Source of the DNA: Melanocharis versteri
Taxonomy: Eukaryota > Chordata > Aves > Passeriformes > Melanocharitidae
Length of the DNA stretch: 64,000 nt
Assembly: GCA_013397845.1 (NCBI GenBank)
Contig: VZTG01001100.1
Span: forward strand, 372,001-436,000
Direction: 5' to 3'
Positions 15,001-30,000 of the stretch are shown piece after piece (position 1 is the first letter of the stretch; the number at the start of each line of letters is the position of its first letter). The notes below the pieces were generated by a model. That model was not told the origin of the DNA. It saw only the letters and a program-made list of their open reading frames with translations, and ran no database searches. A program made the position numbers and the translations under genes.

Positions 15001-18000
15001 TTTTTTTAGTTAAGCAAGTTTGTTGTAATCAGATGTAATGTTATGTTTTCAGAACCCGTGTAAAGCTAGAAATGTCAAATTTAATTTCATGTTACTCTTT
15101 GCATTGTGCAATATTAAGTTATTGAGATGCTGAGCCTCACAGACTAACAGTAAGAAGAATGAGGCATTGGTCTTTTGCAAAATGATTCTTTGTAACAGCT
15201 TCATATTGATGGTTCATTTCCTTTGTTTTTTGCAATTAAACCAGAGAGGGCTTGGAACTTGCTGGCTCGTTCAGAACAGAGCTGGCTCTGAAGCTGCTTC
15301 AGTGCTTAAGGCTAACAGATGCACCACATTTTTATGGACTTCCTTCACTGGAGAGAACATTACAAGGAATGGTTCATGTTACTGCACTTCCAGGCTGGAG
15401 TACCTATTCTACTGCAGTTGAACCTGTCACAATTTGTAAGAAATATTTAACAGGTCTTCTCGAGGTAAGTAGCTTATGTTCTTACTTAGCTTTTGGTTTG
15501 AATGCTTGTAAAGAGCTGTGTAACTAATAACACCAGGCTTTTTACAGTGTCCTTTTAGTGAATGTCATCTCTAGCAATATGTGTGGGAAAGATGCTTTTT
15601 TCTGCTAAGTAAATAGGAATGATATGGAGACTAGATTGAGTGATATGTATCTGTAATTGTGAAGATTGGTTTTATTGCATGTGCTTTCATCATTGGTTTA
15701 AGAGGCAGTACTAAGTGACTGTACTTTTAAGCAAGATAAAAAATATATGTGATATTTTTAATAACTGAAACTCTAAGAAGAAAAATCCAAGATAACTTCC
15801 CCCAGGCAAAATCCACATATGAAAGGTGATCTGGGAGAAGAGTAGCTTGTTAGGTAGGTTGTTAACATAGAGAAAGCAGAGAAGAGGTAATTCAAGGTGC
15901 TGCAGTTGTTGGAAAGAAAAAATTTCATTCTTATTTTCTGTGTTCTTATTTGTTTGCTAAGTCCATTGACATGGTAGACAACTAGCTTTTGCTCCTAAAA
16001 TTATATCTTTTGAAAACTCCAGTCTTCTTAAAACTTAAAAAGAAAAGCATAGTTCTGACTTTGTGGTTTTTTTAACACATATTCAGTAATATATATTTAG
16101 AAGTTTTTAGTTTCAAGTACCAATATATCTGATGAAAAAAAGGTACAGTGTTTTAGGGGTCTTGACTTGCCAAGATTTCTTGAGTAGAAAGAAATAAACG
16201 TTTTAGACCTGTTTAGTTAGATTAGCTCTGTGACTTGAAGTCTGGACTAGAAATGGCACCAAGGTTATAGATGTTGTCATGCAAAAGAAAAATTATTACT
16301 GGAAAAAATAATAATAAATATTATGGCATTAAATCAACTTGTGATGCATAAGCTCTTGTTCAGAAGAATTAGGCGGTTTTACTTGGCCTAAATATGAAAG
16401 TAAATGTAGGTTTCTTTTGGAGAGGAATGGAGAAAGTGGGTTTAAAAAAAAAGAATTCTGTAGACTGGGACACTGAAAGGAAGAGCAACAGCAAAAATGC
16501 AGAGGTTGAAATCACCATGTTTTGTGGAGAAAAGTAAATCTAGAAATGTATCTTCTAAAATTATTATTTTTAAAAAGTATTTTGGGGCATGTTTTGTTGA
16601 AAGCAGCATGTCTTTTATTTTAATATGTGTGGTTAGATATTTGGTCAGATATTTATTTTATGTCATGATCCAGTGACCTTTATTTCTGTTTATTATTATT
16701 TGATATAGAAAGCTGATAAATTTATTCAAATCACAATGAAATGTATAAATGACCTTTTCCCTTGAACACGGAATTTTGAAAAGAAATTTTATTTTTAATT
16801 CCAGACATAGCAAAAGAAACCCTGAGTACAATAAATGAACTTTAAGTTCCATGAAAAGAAATTTTCAGGTTTCTATTCAACTTGGAGCTTACTATTAAGC
16901 TTGACTGTATTCTTCATTTGAATAAAAAAATAAAACCCACAGATGTTCTGAAGTTTAAATGTATAAGAAACCATCACATGACCAAATGACTCAGAAATAA
17001 AGAAATTCTTACAATTCAGCTGGAAATTTATCATCTTTTCATGAGTTTAAATTGTGATTTAGTGTGTAAGACAGTTTTTACTCTGTGTACTGTTTACAGT
17101 AAAGCTGTCATGAACTTGTACCCCCACTCTCAGGTCATCTCATCGTTTTATGTTGAGTGGGGGGGAAATGCCATGTCCTTCATGGGAAAAGGTGTTACAA
17201 AAAGCACAGTCCTTTGCTTGCTTCACTTATCTCACGAAATGACGGCTCGAGCCAAGGATATGGTGAGTGCATTAGAGTTGTCCTTGTCATTGGTGAGGGC
17301 TGTGCAGAGAGAGGTTTTAACTGCTGAAGTTCAGGGGTAATTTTCTGTCGTGGTTTAGGAATGGTACTCTCCAACTGAGTAGTCCTGCTAGAACCACACC
17401 ACTGTTTACTCTTCCTTCTCCTCCAACTGGAAGCACAAAAGGCAAAAAAACCCCACATTGATCTCATTTGGTCTATAATCTTAGATAAATGTACCGAATA
17501 TAGTGTAGTATACAAAAAAGCTGAAGAATCAGTTCCAGCCATGTTGAAATTGTTTTGCAAATAATTCTGTGGATTTTGAAAGGCATTCCTTCAGAATAAG
17601 TATCATTTTCATTTTGTAAAAAAATGAAGAATCGGGATTTTATATAGGATGAATACATTTAAGTATTTATAACATCATTATTTCTTGAGCCTCACAGACA
17701 ACAGGCTTTCTAACATACGTTTAAACATTCATGTGCGTAGGGCTTTCACAGTTGTGTGTATATATATATATGAAAGAATATGTACGTACATGGAAAAAGG
17801 AGTCAGATAAAAGGAGCTATCATTATAGTACTAGCAAAACTCATTGTGCTTTGTGCTCATGTCCATCTTTGAGAGCTACATTTCTGACAGTTTAGTAAAA
17901 ATAGCCTTTATCCTGAAGCAGTTGAAGTAAGTTCAATATTTAATTATTATTTTAGAGAATTAAAATCCAGTCTTACTAATATCTGTGATAGCCACAAACG

Positions 18001-21000
18001 AAAAACTTTCATTATGATCAAGCGTGCATGTAACTAGAAATTTCAGTATACCTGATTCTCCAAATTCCAGGTGTCTCTTTCTTCAGTTCTCTACTCCTTT
18101 TTCAAGATATTAGGTAATGGAAGAGTTTATTAAAATTGGGAGGGGACAGAGTTTTAAGTACACTGCAGGGAGACAGCAGCCTCCAAAGACTTAGATCGTA
18201 AATGCATGGATGAAGGAGTGGACTCAAGTTAATTTTTTTAGTATCATTGTTAGACAGTAATATGTATAGTAGTATAATGATAAGTTTTATTTTCTTGTGT
18301 TTCTACGTCATAATCTGTGTATACAACAGTGTTACTGTTTAGACTGTACTAATAATTTTTAGTCTCCAAAAATTTTAAAACCTGGCTGTTGTATACAATC
18401 ATGTGATTTAGTGTCAAATCCTTATGGAAAGAGAAATACAAAATTATCCTTCCTCTGTGCAATCAGTGTTATGCAAAAGTTATTTGGTAGTAGTTGGTAG
18501 CTCACACTGTTAGTACACTGGCACAGATTGAAAAATTTATAAAATAATTTCTTAATTTGTTTTCTGTTTTCTAATCAGGACTGGATATCTCTTTGGTCTT
18601 TGCCTTATGATAATAGTGAAGAACAAGTTCCGTCTCACCTAGGTCTGGCATGGCTGGTTCCTTTATGGGTAGATAGAGATCCTGAGGTTAGTTACTGTGT
18701 ATTAACTTCATATCTTATTTTGACCCTTAAGCATTTGAAAATTTTTGATTCATTAATGTGTTTAATAGTAGAACTGCTGTTTTGAATTTTTTAAAATGTT
18801 ACTGACTATATTTTAAATAGCAGTAATAATACAGTAGGGCGAGTGTTTCCGTATAAACGTCATCTGAGATATCCTTCCTTGTATCTTCTGTCTTCTATGC
18901 TTTCATTAGTCACTCACTATCATGATTCATAGGCAGTTGGCCTTGTCATTGCTGTAACTTCGCTGCAAAGCAGAAACATTTACGTGAACTAAAGATTCAG
19001 AGCAAATGTATTTAATGTGAATCTGTTAAATTATATGGGTTTGCTAAATGCACCTATTTTCGGGTGGTAAAATATGAAGAATATTAAAGACTATCTTGCT
19101 TATTTTTGAATACTTAAAAATAATTTTTTCACTTAGTTGTGATTATGAGTAGAGAGCAAGGGAAATATAGGAAAAGAGGTTGTTACTTTTTAAATTATTC
19201 CCTTGAGCTCCAGATTCAGTTAATGCAACTTAATAATAAAAAAAATGTGTTGCTAGTTATCGTAAGAAATACCACTTTCTGTTTTGCTTATATGTACTAG
19301 GTCAGGTTTACTGCACTTGGAATAGGATCAGCTCTAACATCTCTTGAAATAGGATGTATTGCTTTAGCAGAAAGCTGCCAGAATATTTCAGGAGGCCTGT
19401 GGGGAACGGTGATAAACATCCTTCTGGATCAATCTGAATGTAGCATGGTACGCAGGGAGGTATGTTTCTCCTCTCCTTCTGCTGTGGTAGATTTTCAAGT
19501 TCTTTTTGATTATGGAGAAAAAGAAAATCAGTATTTTTATTGTATATATCTATTATCTGATGCTGCACAACACCTGCTGCTTTGTAAGTTAAACACTACC
19601 CGATTAAGATAAATGTTTGGCTGCTTATTTAGGAGTTGCACAAGAGGGAACAAATACAGATTACTTGTTTAAAAACAGAAATTATGTAGACAATGCAAGT
19701 GAGCTCAAAATCTCCTAAGGCTTAATCAGTTAGATAAATAGGTTGCTAAATCATAACTAATTAGACCAATTTTAATGGCTGCTTTGTAATATGTATGAAT
19801 GCTTTGGTACAAACTCATCACCTGATCTGCAGTAAATATCTATTCATTGCAGACATGAAGTAATCTAATTTGTTTAGGCACTAAGGTTTAGTGGTGAGAA
19901 CTGGAAGTCTGTACTATGGTAGAACAACACATAGAATTATAAGTTGATGAATTTAAGCTCTGTACACTTTATTTGCAATTTTTTATCAGCTCTAGTTGTA
20001 AGGTTTTTCTTCTGTTCCAGTCAGTAAAAAATAAAAACTCTGACTGACTTGTTTTTTTCCCAGCTCTGCTGCTTAACTAATTATATTTCCCAATGTAATA
20101 TTTGAATTTATATCTCAAAATGCCTTTGAGAATGTGTCCTTCATTATTTTATTTAACTCCAAATTATTGTTTCATAATTATAGTCTCTTAAGATTCACAT
20201 TATTGACAAAAGATTGACAAAATATAAAAAAAGGAATTTCAATCCATGCACAGATATGTGAAGTATGTGTAATATAAATTAGAAAAACAAACATGCCATG
20301 TATTTATAAAGAAAAATACATGAAGCATGTCTCTGTCCTAGTGTGTTCACTGCATTGTCCTAATCATGTTATAATAATTAAAAAACCCCAAAACATAAGG
20401 ACAATAGAGTGAGTGGTCATAAACAGTTATCTAGGTTTTTCTGTTCAGGAGTTTTTGCCCCTAGTACTTCTTGTAATGCTTATTCTGTAGGATTGACTGT
20501 ACTGGAACAGTGATGAAAGAATTTTATAAACAAATAAATTTGTTTCCTTGTGATTTCTATCCTATCTTTTCCTTGTCCTTTTTTCATACCAGCCTGCTCT
20601 TGTGCCATGTTCTAATGACATCTCATGTAAGTGAAGTTTGAGGGCTTTGAAGTTATATCCTTCTAATTATTTTTTCCCAACATGAACGTGAGAATTCTGT
20701 GTATTTCAGCATATGTCTAAAGCAGTGGAATAATATATGGACTGTACTATTCAATCTGATGTGGATTTTTGAACTGTGGTGCCTAGGTGGCTATATTGAT
20801 GCTCTAATTTCTTTCAGGCTGCTTTTATTCTACAAAATCTACTTGTGATTCCAATCCCTACAGAAGACACGAAAGATTGTATTTGGCAAGTGAGTGACTA
20901 TTACATTTGATGACAAAAGTCATAGTGTCTCAGAGAGATGTCATTGGAAATAAAAACTTGTGTCAGAATACCTATAAAATATAAACTTAAAAAATTACAT

Positions 21001-24000
21001 GTCTAAGGCTACGTTTTGGAAAGAGAAATAAATGAATAGACAAAACTTCTCTCAAACTTCCAGCAGGCTCAATAAAGCAACCAAATTTAGTTTATATATA
21101 TGTTGCATTTCATGAATGTAATATCTTTGGGTTCCTAGGAAACTTGCTTACTTATATAGTGTATAATTAATGTTTTAGGATAGAAATTGATCATTTATTT
21201 TACCCTCACTTGGAATGAAGGTAAAACATGATTTGAGAGGTATGAGGAAGAGGAAATTCTGAGAATGTGATGTTTATAAAATGTTTTGAAAGAAAGATGA
21301 AGCAGTTTGTCACTTAGATTAATTTAAATGCTTCTTAAAGACAACCACTTGCTCAAAGCAAGGTGAACTAGACCAGGTTGCTCAGGGCCATTTCTAGTTG
21401 GATTTTAAGTTTCTCCCAGAATGGAGACTGCACAATCTCTCTGGGCAGCTTGTTCTAATGTTTGGCTACTGTCAGATAGAAAGTTTTTTCTTAGGTTCGA
21501 ATAGAATTTCCTGTATTTTAGTTTTTGCTTAATGCCTTTTCTTCTGTCACTGGATGCCAGTGAGAAGAGTCTGTCTCCCTTTACCTTCTCTCATCAGATA
21601 TTTATCAAACTGATAAGATCCCCTGGAGACTTTTCCAGTTCTGCTCTTGAGTCAGTCATCTCATTTTACTCTCAGCAAGTCTGGTTCATTGTACATAAAG
21701 ATGCTTGTATCTTAGCTTGCAATTTTTTAAATTTTTGTGACCTTGATACCTGTGTTTAATGTCTATCTTGCTCCTTCCAATGTGTGAGATTGTACCTATA
21801 TGGGAACAGTGTGTGTTAGTTTTTGAAGAAATTTCCAGATTCAACAATATCATTTTTAATCAGTTCCGTTCTGCAAAAGATCAAGTTAGGATTGAAAGAC
21901 ATTCCAGCTGTTTTACTAGGATGAGTTATCTGTGATTCAGCTGCACCCAAAATCAATTATACTATTTCCTGAAGAGTTGAATCTTATAGAATGTCTTATC
22001 TTTTCTTTACATGTGATCATAAAGGAAGATGTGGAAGCAATTTTACAAATCTGGCCCTTGTTTCAGTCTTACTACTTCTAATTTATCAATATAAATAGTA
22101 ATTGTTTAAATTCATAATAGCGGGGGATTTACAAAAGGGCAGCCGTTGTAATTTGTCAGTATAGACTCTATTAAAAGTTGCTTTTTAGTCTTTTTAAAAA
22201 ATTTTCAATGACTATGGTGAAGTGACAAAAATTGAATCCAGTTGCAGAATTCTGGATGAATTCCAGTGCAATTAAAACAAGCTTTGAGTCAACGTGATTC
22301 TTATTAAGAACTGCAATTTAATGGAAATTGCTCATCACTAAACAAGTGTTCATGCTATAAGGTGTTATCAAACAACACTTTATGGTAACTAGTAAATTAA
22401 GACTGTTCAAAACACAAACAGCAATTAAAACTGTAAGATATCACCAGGATCAAGTTTTATATTTCAGAGTTACTATTTTCCCTTGCACTGAATAAGATGA
22501 TTTATCTGTTTCCTTTAATGCCAGGAAGGAAAGGAGGGCTATTAAGTGGAACTCAGTGTATAGTAGGCATACTGTGCCATAGCCAAAGTAGAACATTATA
22601 GTTTTATCCCTTAGGCAAATAGGACTGGAAATAAATAGAGTTTGTAAGCCAGTATCTTCATGAGAATGTCTGTAGTGTTACTGCTGTCTAGTTGATCTGC
22701 TTCATGATATTTCATTTTGCTACGTCACTTAAAAAATATTCTACGCCACTCTTTAATCGTGAGTAAAGTCAACCTGTGTAAGAGTGCAGCAGACTGTGTT
22801 GTATAAAGATTGCTGAAGTCAGAGCACTTTGTGAATGTAATTGATGAGTAACTCTTTCAAGGCCCCTGTTGTACAATAAAGTATCGGGCATGGCTTTTGA
22901 TACTGGCAAAGACAATCCTGGGTAGTAAAATTTGGACTAAATTTATCAGTATCTCCTGAGCTTGCACTTGCCATAGTCGATACGGTCTAAGTCTATTGCT
23001 GACAGTGTATGAGTAGAGTTTTATAATTCATCATAAATAGTTTACTTGAAATCCTACATTCTGCTTCAAACTGTTTGTCATATCTGATTCTCCCCTAGTT
23101 GGTGTAAAAGGCAAATAGTGAAAATAGTTTCTATATTACAGAAACCAAAAAGAATGAGAGTAACCATCTAAAATTTTGGTGATAACTTATCTTCTAATAC
23201 GAAATAGTTTTACTGCTTCTACTTGATCTGGTTTTCAGTTTCATTTTGTTTTTATTGGGAAATAAACCCGTATTCAGTGTAAATGAAGGGGTTGGGGGAG
23301 AGCCTCTTAGGGATAGTGTTTTCAAATTACTTATTTTCAGTTGATCCAGCTCTGATCTCTCCTGACTGCCAAAAAAAGTTTCTAAATATCACTGGAAATT
23401 TTTCTTTCCACGATTTTAACTAGTTTATGTTTGAACTACTGCAAGATGCCCTCTAAAACTGCCTTTCAGAATGTAATTGGTTTGAATTTTTCTGAGTTCT
23501 TCTGCCTTCTCTGAACTTCCAGTTTTTATGGTCAGTCTAAACCAGGTTATGTGTAGCTTAAAAAATCTTCTTGGTTTTTTGTGTTGCCATAGAAAACACT
23601 GAAGAAGCATTTAACGAAGGCAGTCAAATTAAACTGTTTATTAGAAATAAGACTATGAAGTCATTATCTTCAGGTATAAATCCACTGCTCTAGGAAGTTT
23701 TCCCTGAAGACAGTATTTAAAAAGAAATGACTGAAAGCCATACTTCAAGGAGAATTTCTTTTGGTTTATGTCTTGTTTTCTAAATAAATTTTTTCTCATA
23801 GAAAATTGGCATAGCTAGATGTAGTATAGTGACAGTATACTTCAGAGCAGCATGGCTTTTCAGGACATTCATCTAAGTGTGCTTTTTTTCTAAGGAAAAC
23901 TTTCTCATTACTTGGTATCTGTATGTAGAATTAAATGAGACATTAAAATTGTAAAGTCTACCGATATGTTGACTGTCTTGAAGCCACTCACTTATAGCTT

Positions 24001-27000
24001 TTCATGAGTTTCTACTTAACTGTTAGCACACTTCTAGTGAGATAAGTAGCTGTTTGATTTTGTTAAGTCATGACAGCTTTTGTAAAATATTGTGATTAAG
24101 CTCTATGTTACAATCTGCATTTCATTTTTGGAATTTATTAATTTCAGCCTGTAAACCAGTGTACACACACATACACAGCATTACCCTTAGTTGGGGTGGG
24201 TCTTTGTGACAGGTTATTCTGTGTAAAACATTTCTTTAAAGTAATGATGTTTGTGAATTTCATGTCTTCAGGGGCCTTGTGTACATGATGAAGAATCTGG
24301 CCTCTCTCAGACAGGAATACCTGCTCTTAAAGCCCTTTTGTACCATTGCCAGTTCTATGAACATGTGAATCAGATGGTGAAACACTGTTACCTGGGATGT
24401 TACATGTTTGATTTGAATTCTTACAAGGAAGACAACCTCAACATAGAAAAAGGTGGTATAACTGGTAAGTGTTGTTGATGTAATCTTGTGGTATTTTAAA
24501 CCTACTTAAATAACTTTCTAGCTCTGAGTAACTTACCTCCAATAATTCTTAATAAAAATGGAACTGAAAATATGTCAACTCTTCACTTAAATACGTTGTG
24601 AAGTCAAAATATTGCTGTGAGGATTTAAGTAGAGAAGTCACTAGTTTGACATAGCTCAGAAAAAGTTCTGAGGTGTTATTTACGTCTTCAAAAAGTTGAA
24701 AATGGAAAAGATGTAATTGGTTCTGCAGTGCATTTTCTTGCAAAATATTGAGGGTGAAATACTTTTAATGATTTCCACTTCATGACATCCAGTCAACTTT
24801 CATACAAGGAAAATTTGGGAAGAAGAAATATAGGGACTGTTTTTGAGACTTCTGTTTCTTGATGTGTTCATGGTTACTTGGATAGGAATGGACTCTAATA
24901 ATCTGAATTAAGCTGCATTCTAAGACATTCAGATAAAATTTAATTCATAGACTAATGAAATGTAATTCTCAGATTGGATTTCTTTGTTTATTTTTAACCT
25001 GTATACCTTTAGAATATCTCAGATCTAACTTTCATATTGACTGATCATTTATTGAACAACACTTTTCTAAGGCACACTATGATGCATTGTGGGAACACAC
25101 ATTCTTGTCCAGATATATATGATGATCATAAGTTTATAAAGCTAGGGGATTTTTCAGAGATCAGTTAGCAAAAGGTTTCAAGGGACAGAAAATTAATAAG
25201 TTCCTTTTGTTTTCTTTCTTTTCTTTCATTTTTTGTGGGCCTAAGTTTCTGTATTTCCGTCTTTTAAGGCTGCAGATTTAAACGGTTCTTTTTCCAAGTC
25301 TGTGTCATGGGTGGAGTAAGAACTTCAGACAAAGTTGATTAGAGAAGCCCTCCCATTTAGTCATGGGGTGCAGGAAGGACCTCTTTGCTTTCTAAACTCC
25401 TTCTCAGAGAGGAGCCTGGGTGCAGCTGGATTCAATCCTAGACCCAGACTTTTTCAGTGGTTTAAATCTAAGGAATTATAGACGTGTGGTTGAACCTTTG
25501 TCTAACTTTATCCTGCAGGATTAAGGATGGCAAACCAGATATATTTATATAAGAATGAGTGATTTATTATGATAAGCGATTAGACAAAAAGATCAGAATC
25601 AGAATTACGTACTACACAGTATAGAAGCTAAAACTACTAGTGTAGCATAGTGTACTATATCAAAGCAATTGTATTAAAGCAACTATATCAAAGCTAGCAA
25701 AAGAGAAGCAATTATTAAGTAGAGATTGATGTTACTCACCCATACCAATGACCCTGGGCAAAGTTCTTTCCCTCAGCCTGGAGGAGTGACCTTGAGGGGC
25801 ATCCCCACCCAAGAAAGGAATCTCCACACGAACTCCAAGCGGTATTTTAGAAGAACCTGCTGTTTGAAAGTGGGACTGGACTTTCAGAGTTTAAAGTGAT
25901 TGAATGTCAGTCATATGTCTCAGGCCAGCTGGGCCTTAGGATTTTTAGATAAGAAGTGGCAGATATGATAAAGTATCCTTCAACTCACTATCAGGATGTT
26001 TAACTTTTGGGGTTGATGAGTCAGGCTGGTTTAGTATAATTGTTCATCACTTCATAGTTTTGCAAAATAAAATATTATTTGAGTTGTTTTGCACATTCCA
26101 GGCAGAGCATTCTGCTAGAGTGCATTTGTTAAACCTGTTCCAGAGGCATGAACAGAAGAGGAATGTTATTTCCCCAGTTATGACTTTGACAGACCCAAGT
26201 CAAAGAAACATTCTTGGTTAATTCACTGAGAGAAATAGCTCAGCAGTACACAAAATTCCAGCCATAAAAATCCTAAATTTCTTCAGTGTCTGTTTTTTTT
26301 TATCTATAAGTGTAATTTTTCCATCCAACACATTTTACTGCTCCCATGGTCCTCTTATTGGTGCCTTTTGGTAGTTCTGTTAGCTGATGCAATATCATAT
26401 CTGAGAGTAACTCAAAATGTAGAATGGTACAACATTTCAGTAAGCAACAGAGATAGATTTTATCATGTCATTGCAAAGCAAAGCCAGAAAATGCAGTATT
26501 TCAGGAATAAGAAAGAATTTTTTGTTTCTTTAAAAAGGGGAGAATAGGACTTAAACCCAGTTGGGTTTTTCCCCATGTAGTTTTCTCACGTTTTTCAAGA
26601 ATATAAAAAGCTCATCTGCAAAGTTATGTTAAAAATAAGATAATTCAGTTTAGTAATTAGTGAAGATACATATGGGACATCTACTTTTGTGGGGTTTGCA
26701 CTCACAATCTGTGTAGTCTAGCTTTATTCTTTGTTATTTTCTTTTCTAAATATATGTAAGCTTCAAAACTGTTATTGACAGATTTGTGCTATAAAATTTT
26801 TGGCATGTTTTATTCTGAAACACATTTACAAAGTAATTCTCTTTTCATTATATTTATGAATATGGGTTCTCTTGAAACTATTTCTCTTTAAAATTTGAAG
26901 TTTTTTGAAGACAACGACATCTGTTCATTATGTGTGTTCTTTGAGACCCTAGTATCTTCAATAATTTTGTACTCTTGCATTTTAAATAAAACTAAATCTG

Positions 27001-30000
27001 AACTATTTGAAATTACTAAAGGCTATGCAACTGCAATTTGAGAGAAGTGTAGCTTTTTCTAGACTGCTTTATGTTGCACTGAAATTTTTTAATTTCTGTT
27101 TATTCAGGGAATTTGATGGATAAGATTTCATAGGTACAATGTGTGAAAACTTATATTCTGAGATCTTCAGAAGTATAGCTGTGGTTGGCTACTTTTTTGT
27201 TATGCTCTCTGCTGATCTTACAGTAATTTTGATTTTTATTTTTGTTTCCCTACAGATTTTGATGATTCTCTTAATCTTTGGAAGGCTCCACCTAGTCAGA
27301 GCAAATCTTCACATTCTCACTCAACATCTGAAACGATGGTAACTTGCAGAGTAATCTATTCATTTTAAATATGAAGTTTGTGAACTGCTTTCAAGAAAAT
27401 TAGCACTCTTAAGATTGTTAAAAAAAACTCCAGCAAAACACAAACCCTGAAATCAATCACAAATTAGCTGTGAAACTAAGTTGAAATTTACTCCAATGTA
27501 GCTTTAAAATGCTGAAAAAACTCTTTTGTGATTATTAACCTGAGCAAAAATAAATAAGATAGCTTGCCTTGACTAGCTAAATACGTAAGGCAGTACTGAA
27601 TTCTATAGCTTCCCACAGCAAGACATATTCTCCAGAGATTACTCTGTAATTGGCTTTATTGACAAAATGCAGTCGTCTCCATTTCTGGTTGTCACTTCTG
27701 TTGCTTTTATCCAAATTGTCCTTTCAGAGTGAACCTGTATTTACACAACACAGCTACAGAACTGAATCAATCAAAGCCACATAAATACATTAGTTATTCT
27801 ATGCCATAATAAACTCTGGATTCTGAAAATGCATTTTTGGAATTTAAAAGTGTCACAAGTCTTTGCAGGACCCAAAACAGACATGGAAAACAGAAAGCAG
27901 TTGGCTGCTTGAAAAATTTGTTTCTGGCTAGGATGACTACTGCAAATAAAAGCTGTACGCATGTGCCATCTTTTAAGATGGCAAATGCAAAGGAGGAGAA
28001 ATTGAAATACATTCTTTCAATTCCAGAGTAGATTTGCAATATCAGTTCAGGCTGTGGAGGAAGCTTTTATAACCTTCATTAGTTATCTGATAAAAGCATG
28101 TATTTTTCAAAGACTGCAGTATAGATCCAAGAAAACTCTGACATGTTGCACTGAAATCCATTTTTTTAGTTTCAAAATATTCAAAAATTCTTCATTTATG
28201 AATGACTATCTAATCTATTACTGAAGCCAGAATATCATTGTTAAGAAGTTTCTTTTCTCTTAAACAGATGCATGTGTTGATATAACAAAGGCTGATAAAT
28301 CCCAAGATCCTATATTTTTTTATTGAGTAAAATTGCTATGCTCAATTTTACTGTGGAACATGGAAAAAATAAAACCAGAAAAACCAGTATTGAAATTTTG
28401 TCTCAAAGTATTACACAAGTACAATTTCCTTGCTCTTTTGATTTTGTCTTATAGATGTATTGCTGTTTAGTACTGATAATGTTATCTTGCATGTTTTTAA
28501 TAATTGAGGAAAAAGTGCACTTTAGTTGTATAATGATTTCTCATTTTCAGAAATTTTATTAATTAATTTGATTATCATTAATGAAAAACAACCACCCCCA
28601 GCCCCTTAGGGTTGTTTTGAACACAAATATTCAAATTTGAAGACTAAAACTAAAATAAATGAAAGTGCAAGTAAATCAGGAAGTATATGCAATCATGATT
28701 GCTCCTTGAAAAACATTTACATAAGAATCTCAGATTTTTTTTAAAAGCAGTTGTTCCCAGATCGCTTTTTACTGAATAAATTGAGTGGCGCTTACTTAGA
28801 GGAATGAAAGTTGAACAAATTTCATCTTGTTTTGTTCATGTTACTTGAAGGCAAAATAAAATTGCAGCAGCTCTTATCAGGGCTGGATGTCTAATCTACT
28901 TAAAATTGTGCTTGAGTTTTTATGAAGAATTGGAAAGTTCATTACATTAAATTTCTTCAGCTTCAGTAGTTTAAGAAAAAAGAAAAAAAGGAAAAAATAA
29001 ATTGGAATCTGTTAGATCAAATTAATGTATTGTATTTATATATGTAAATCATATCATAGTTTAACATAAAGACTTAGCTCTACTATTTCATTCAACAGAC
29101 AACTAATTATTAAAAGTGGAAAGTACAGTGTAATACTAAGATACACTAATTTATATCAGTCTTCCACATATTGTAGACTTCATACTTGCTAAGGATGTGC
29201 TCTTACAGCTAACCATGGGAGTTTTGTAGAAGTTTGTGTTTTGTTTTGTTTTCCTTCTTTCCCTGACACATACGAAGATGTCACACTAAGACTTTGGTGG
29301 TCATTTCTGTAAGTTAGTTTAATTTCCATTTATCCTTCGTGGACATTTTTAGCAGCTTTAAACTTTTTTTTTTTATTAATTAAGTTTCTTACCTTTAAAA
29401 AAATGCCAGTGCTGACATGACATATTGAAAAATTCCAAACTGCAAGATGTAGAAGTCTGATGTTCCAATACCACTATTATTAGGAGAAAAAAGATGAAGG
29501 AGCATGTTTTTAATGGAGGCTGATTGCAAACTGTATTTCAGAGGGCAGTTACCAGAAGTGTGTATCTAGTGAAGTTAGGAAATATTTCTGAAAATTCAAA
29601 CTTGTCCTGAAGTCAGGCATTTGTAATTTATTCCTATATAACTCTAAATTTTTGGATTGCAGTTCGACCCAATTTGTGTTTTGATGTATGAGTAAAGAAA
29701 TATATTTATGAAATCATTACAAAAAGTTTGTGGAAGTTTGTTGCTAAATGTTGGATGTTGATGGTGCTGGGAAGATATTGTTATTCCAAGCCCACGAGAT
29801 GGCATGCTTTCCCCATCACAGATGGAAAGGAATCTGCAGGTCTTACTGAAGGGAGAAATGTCTTTTAGGTGCATGGCACAGATTTGGTGAAAACACCCAC
29901 CCTGAGAACGAGCAATCAAACCAAATAGAATTTTTTCTATTGAAAACTCTTCTCTGATATTTTAATAACATTAAAAAAAAAAGTTGGTCTAGGTATGTCC

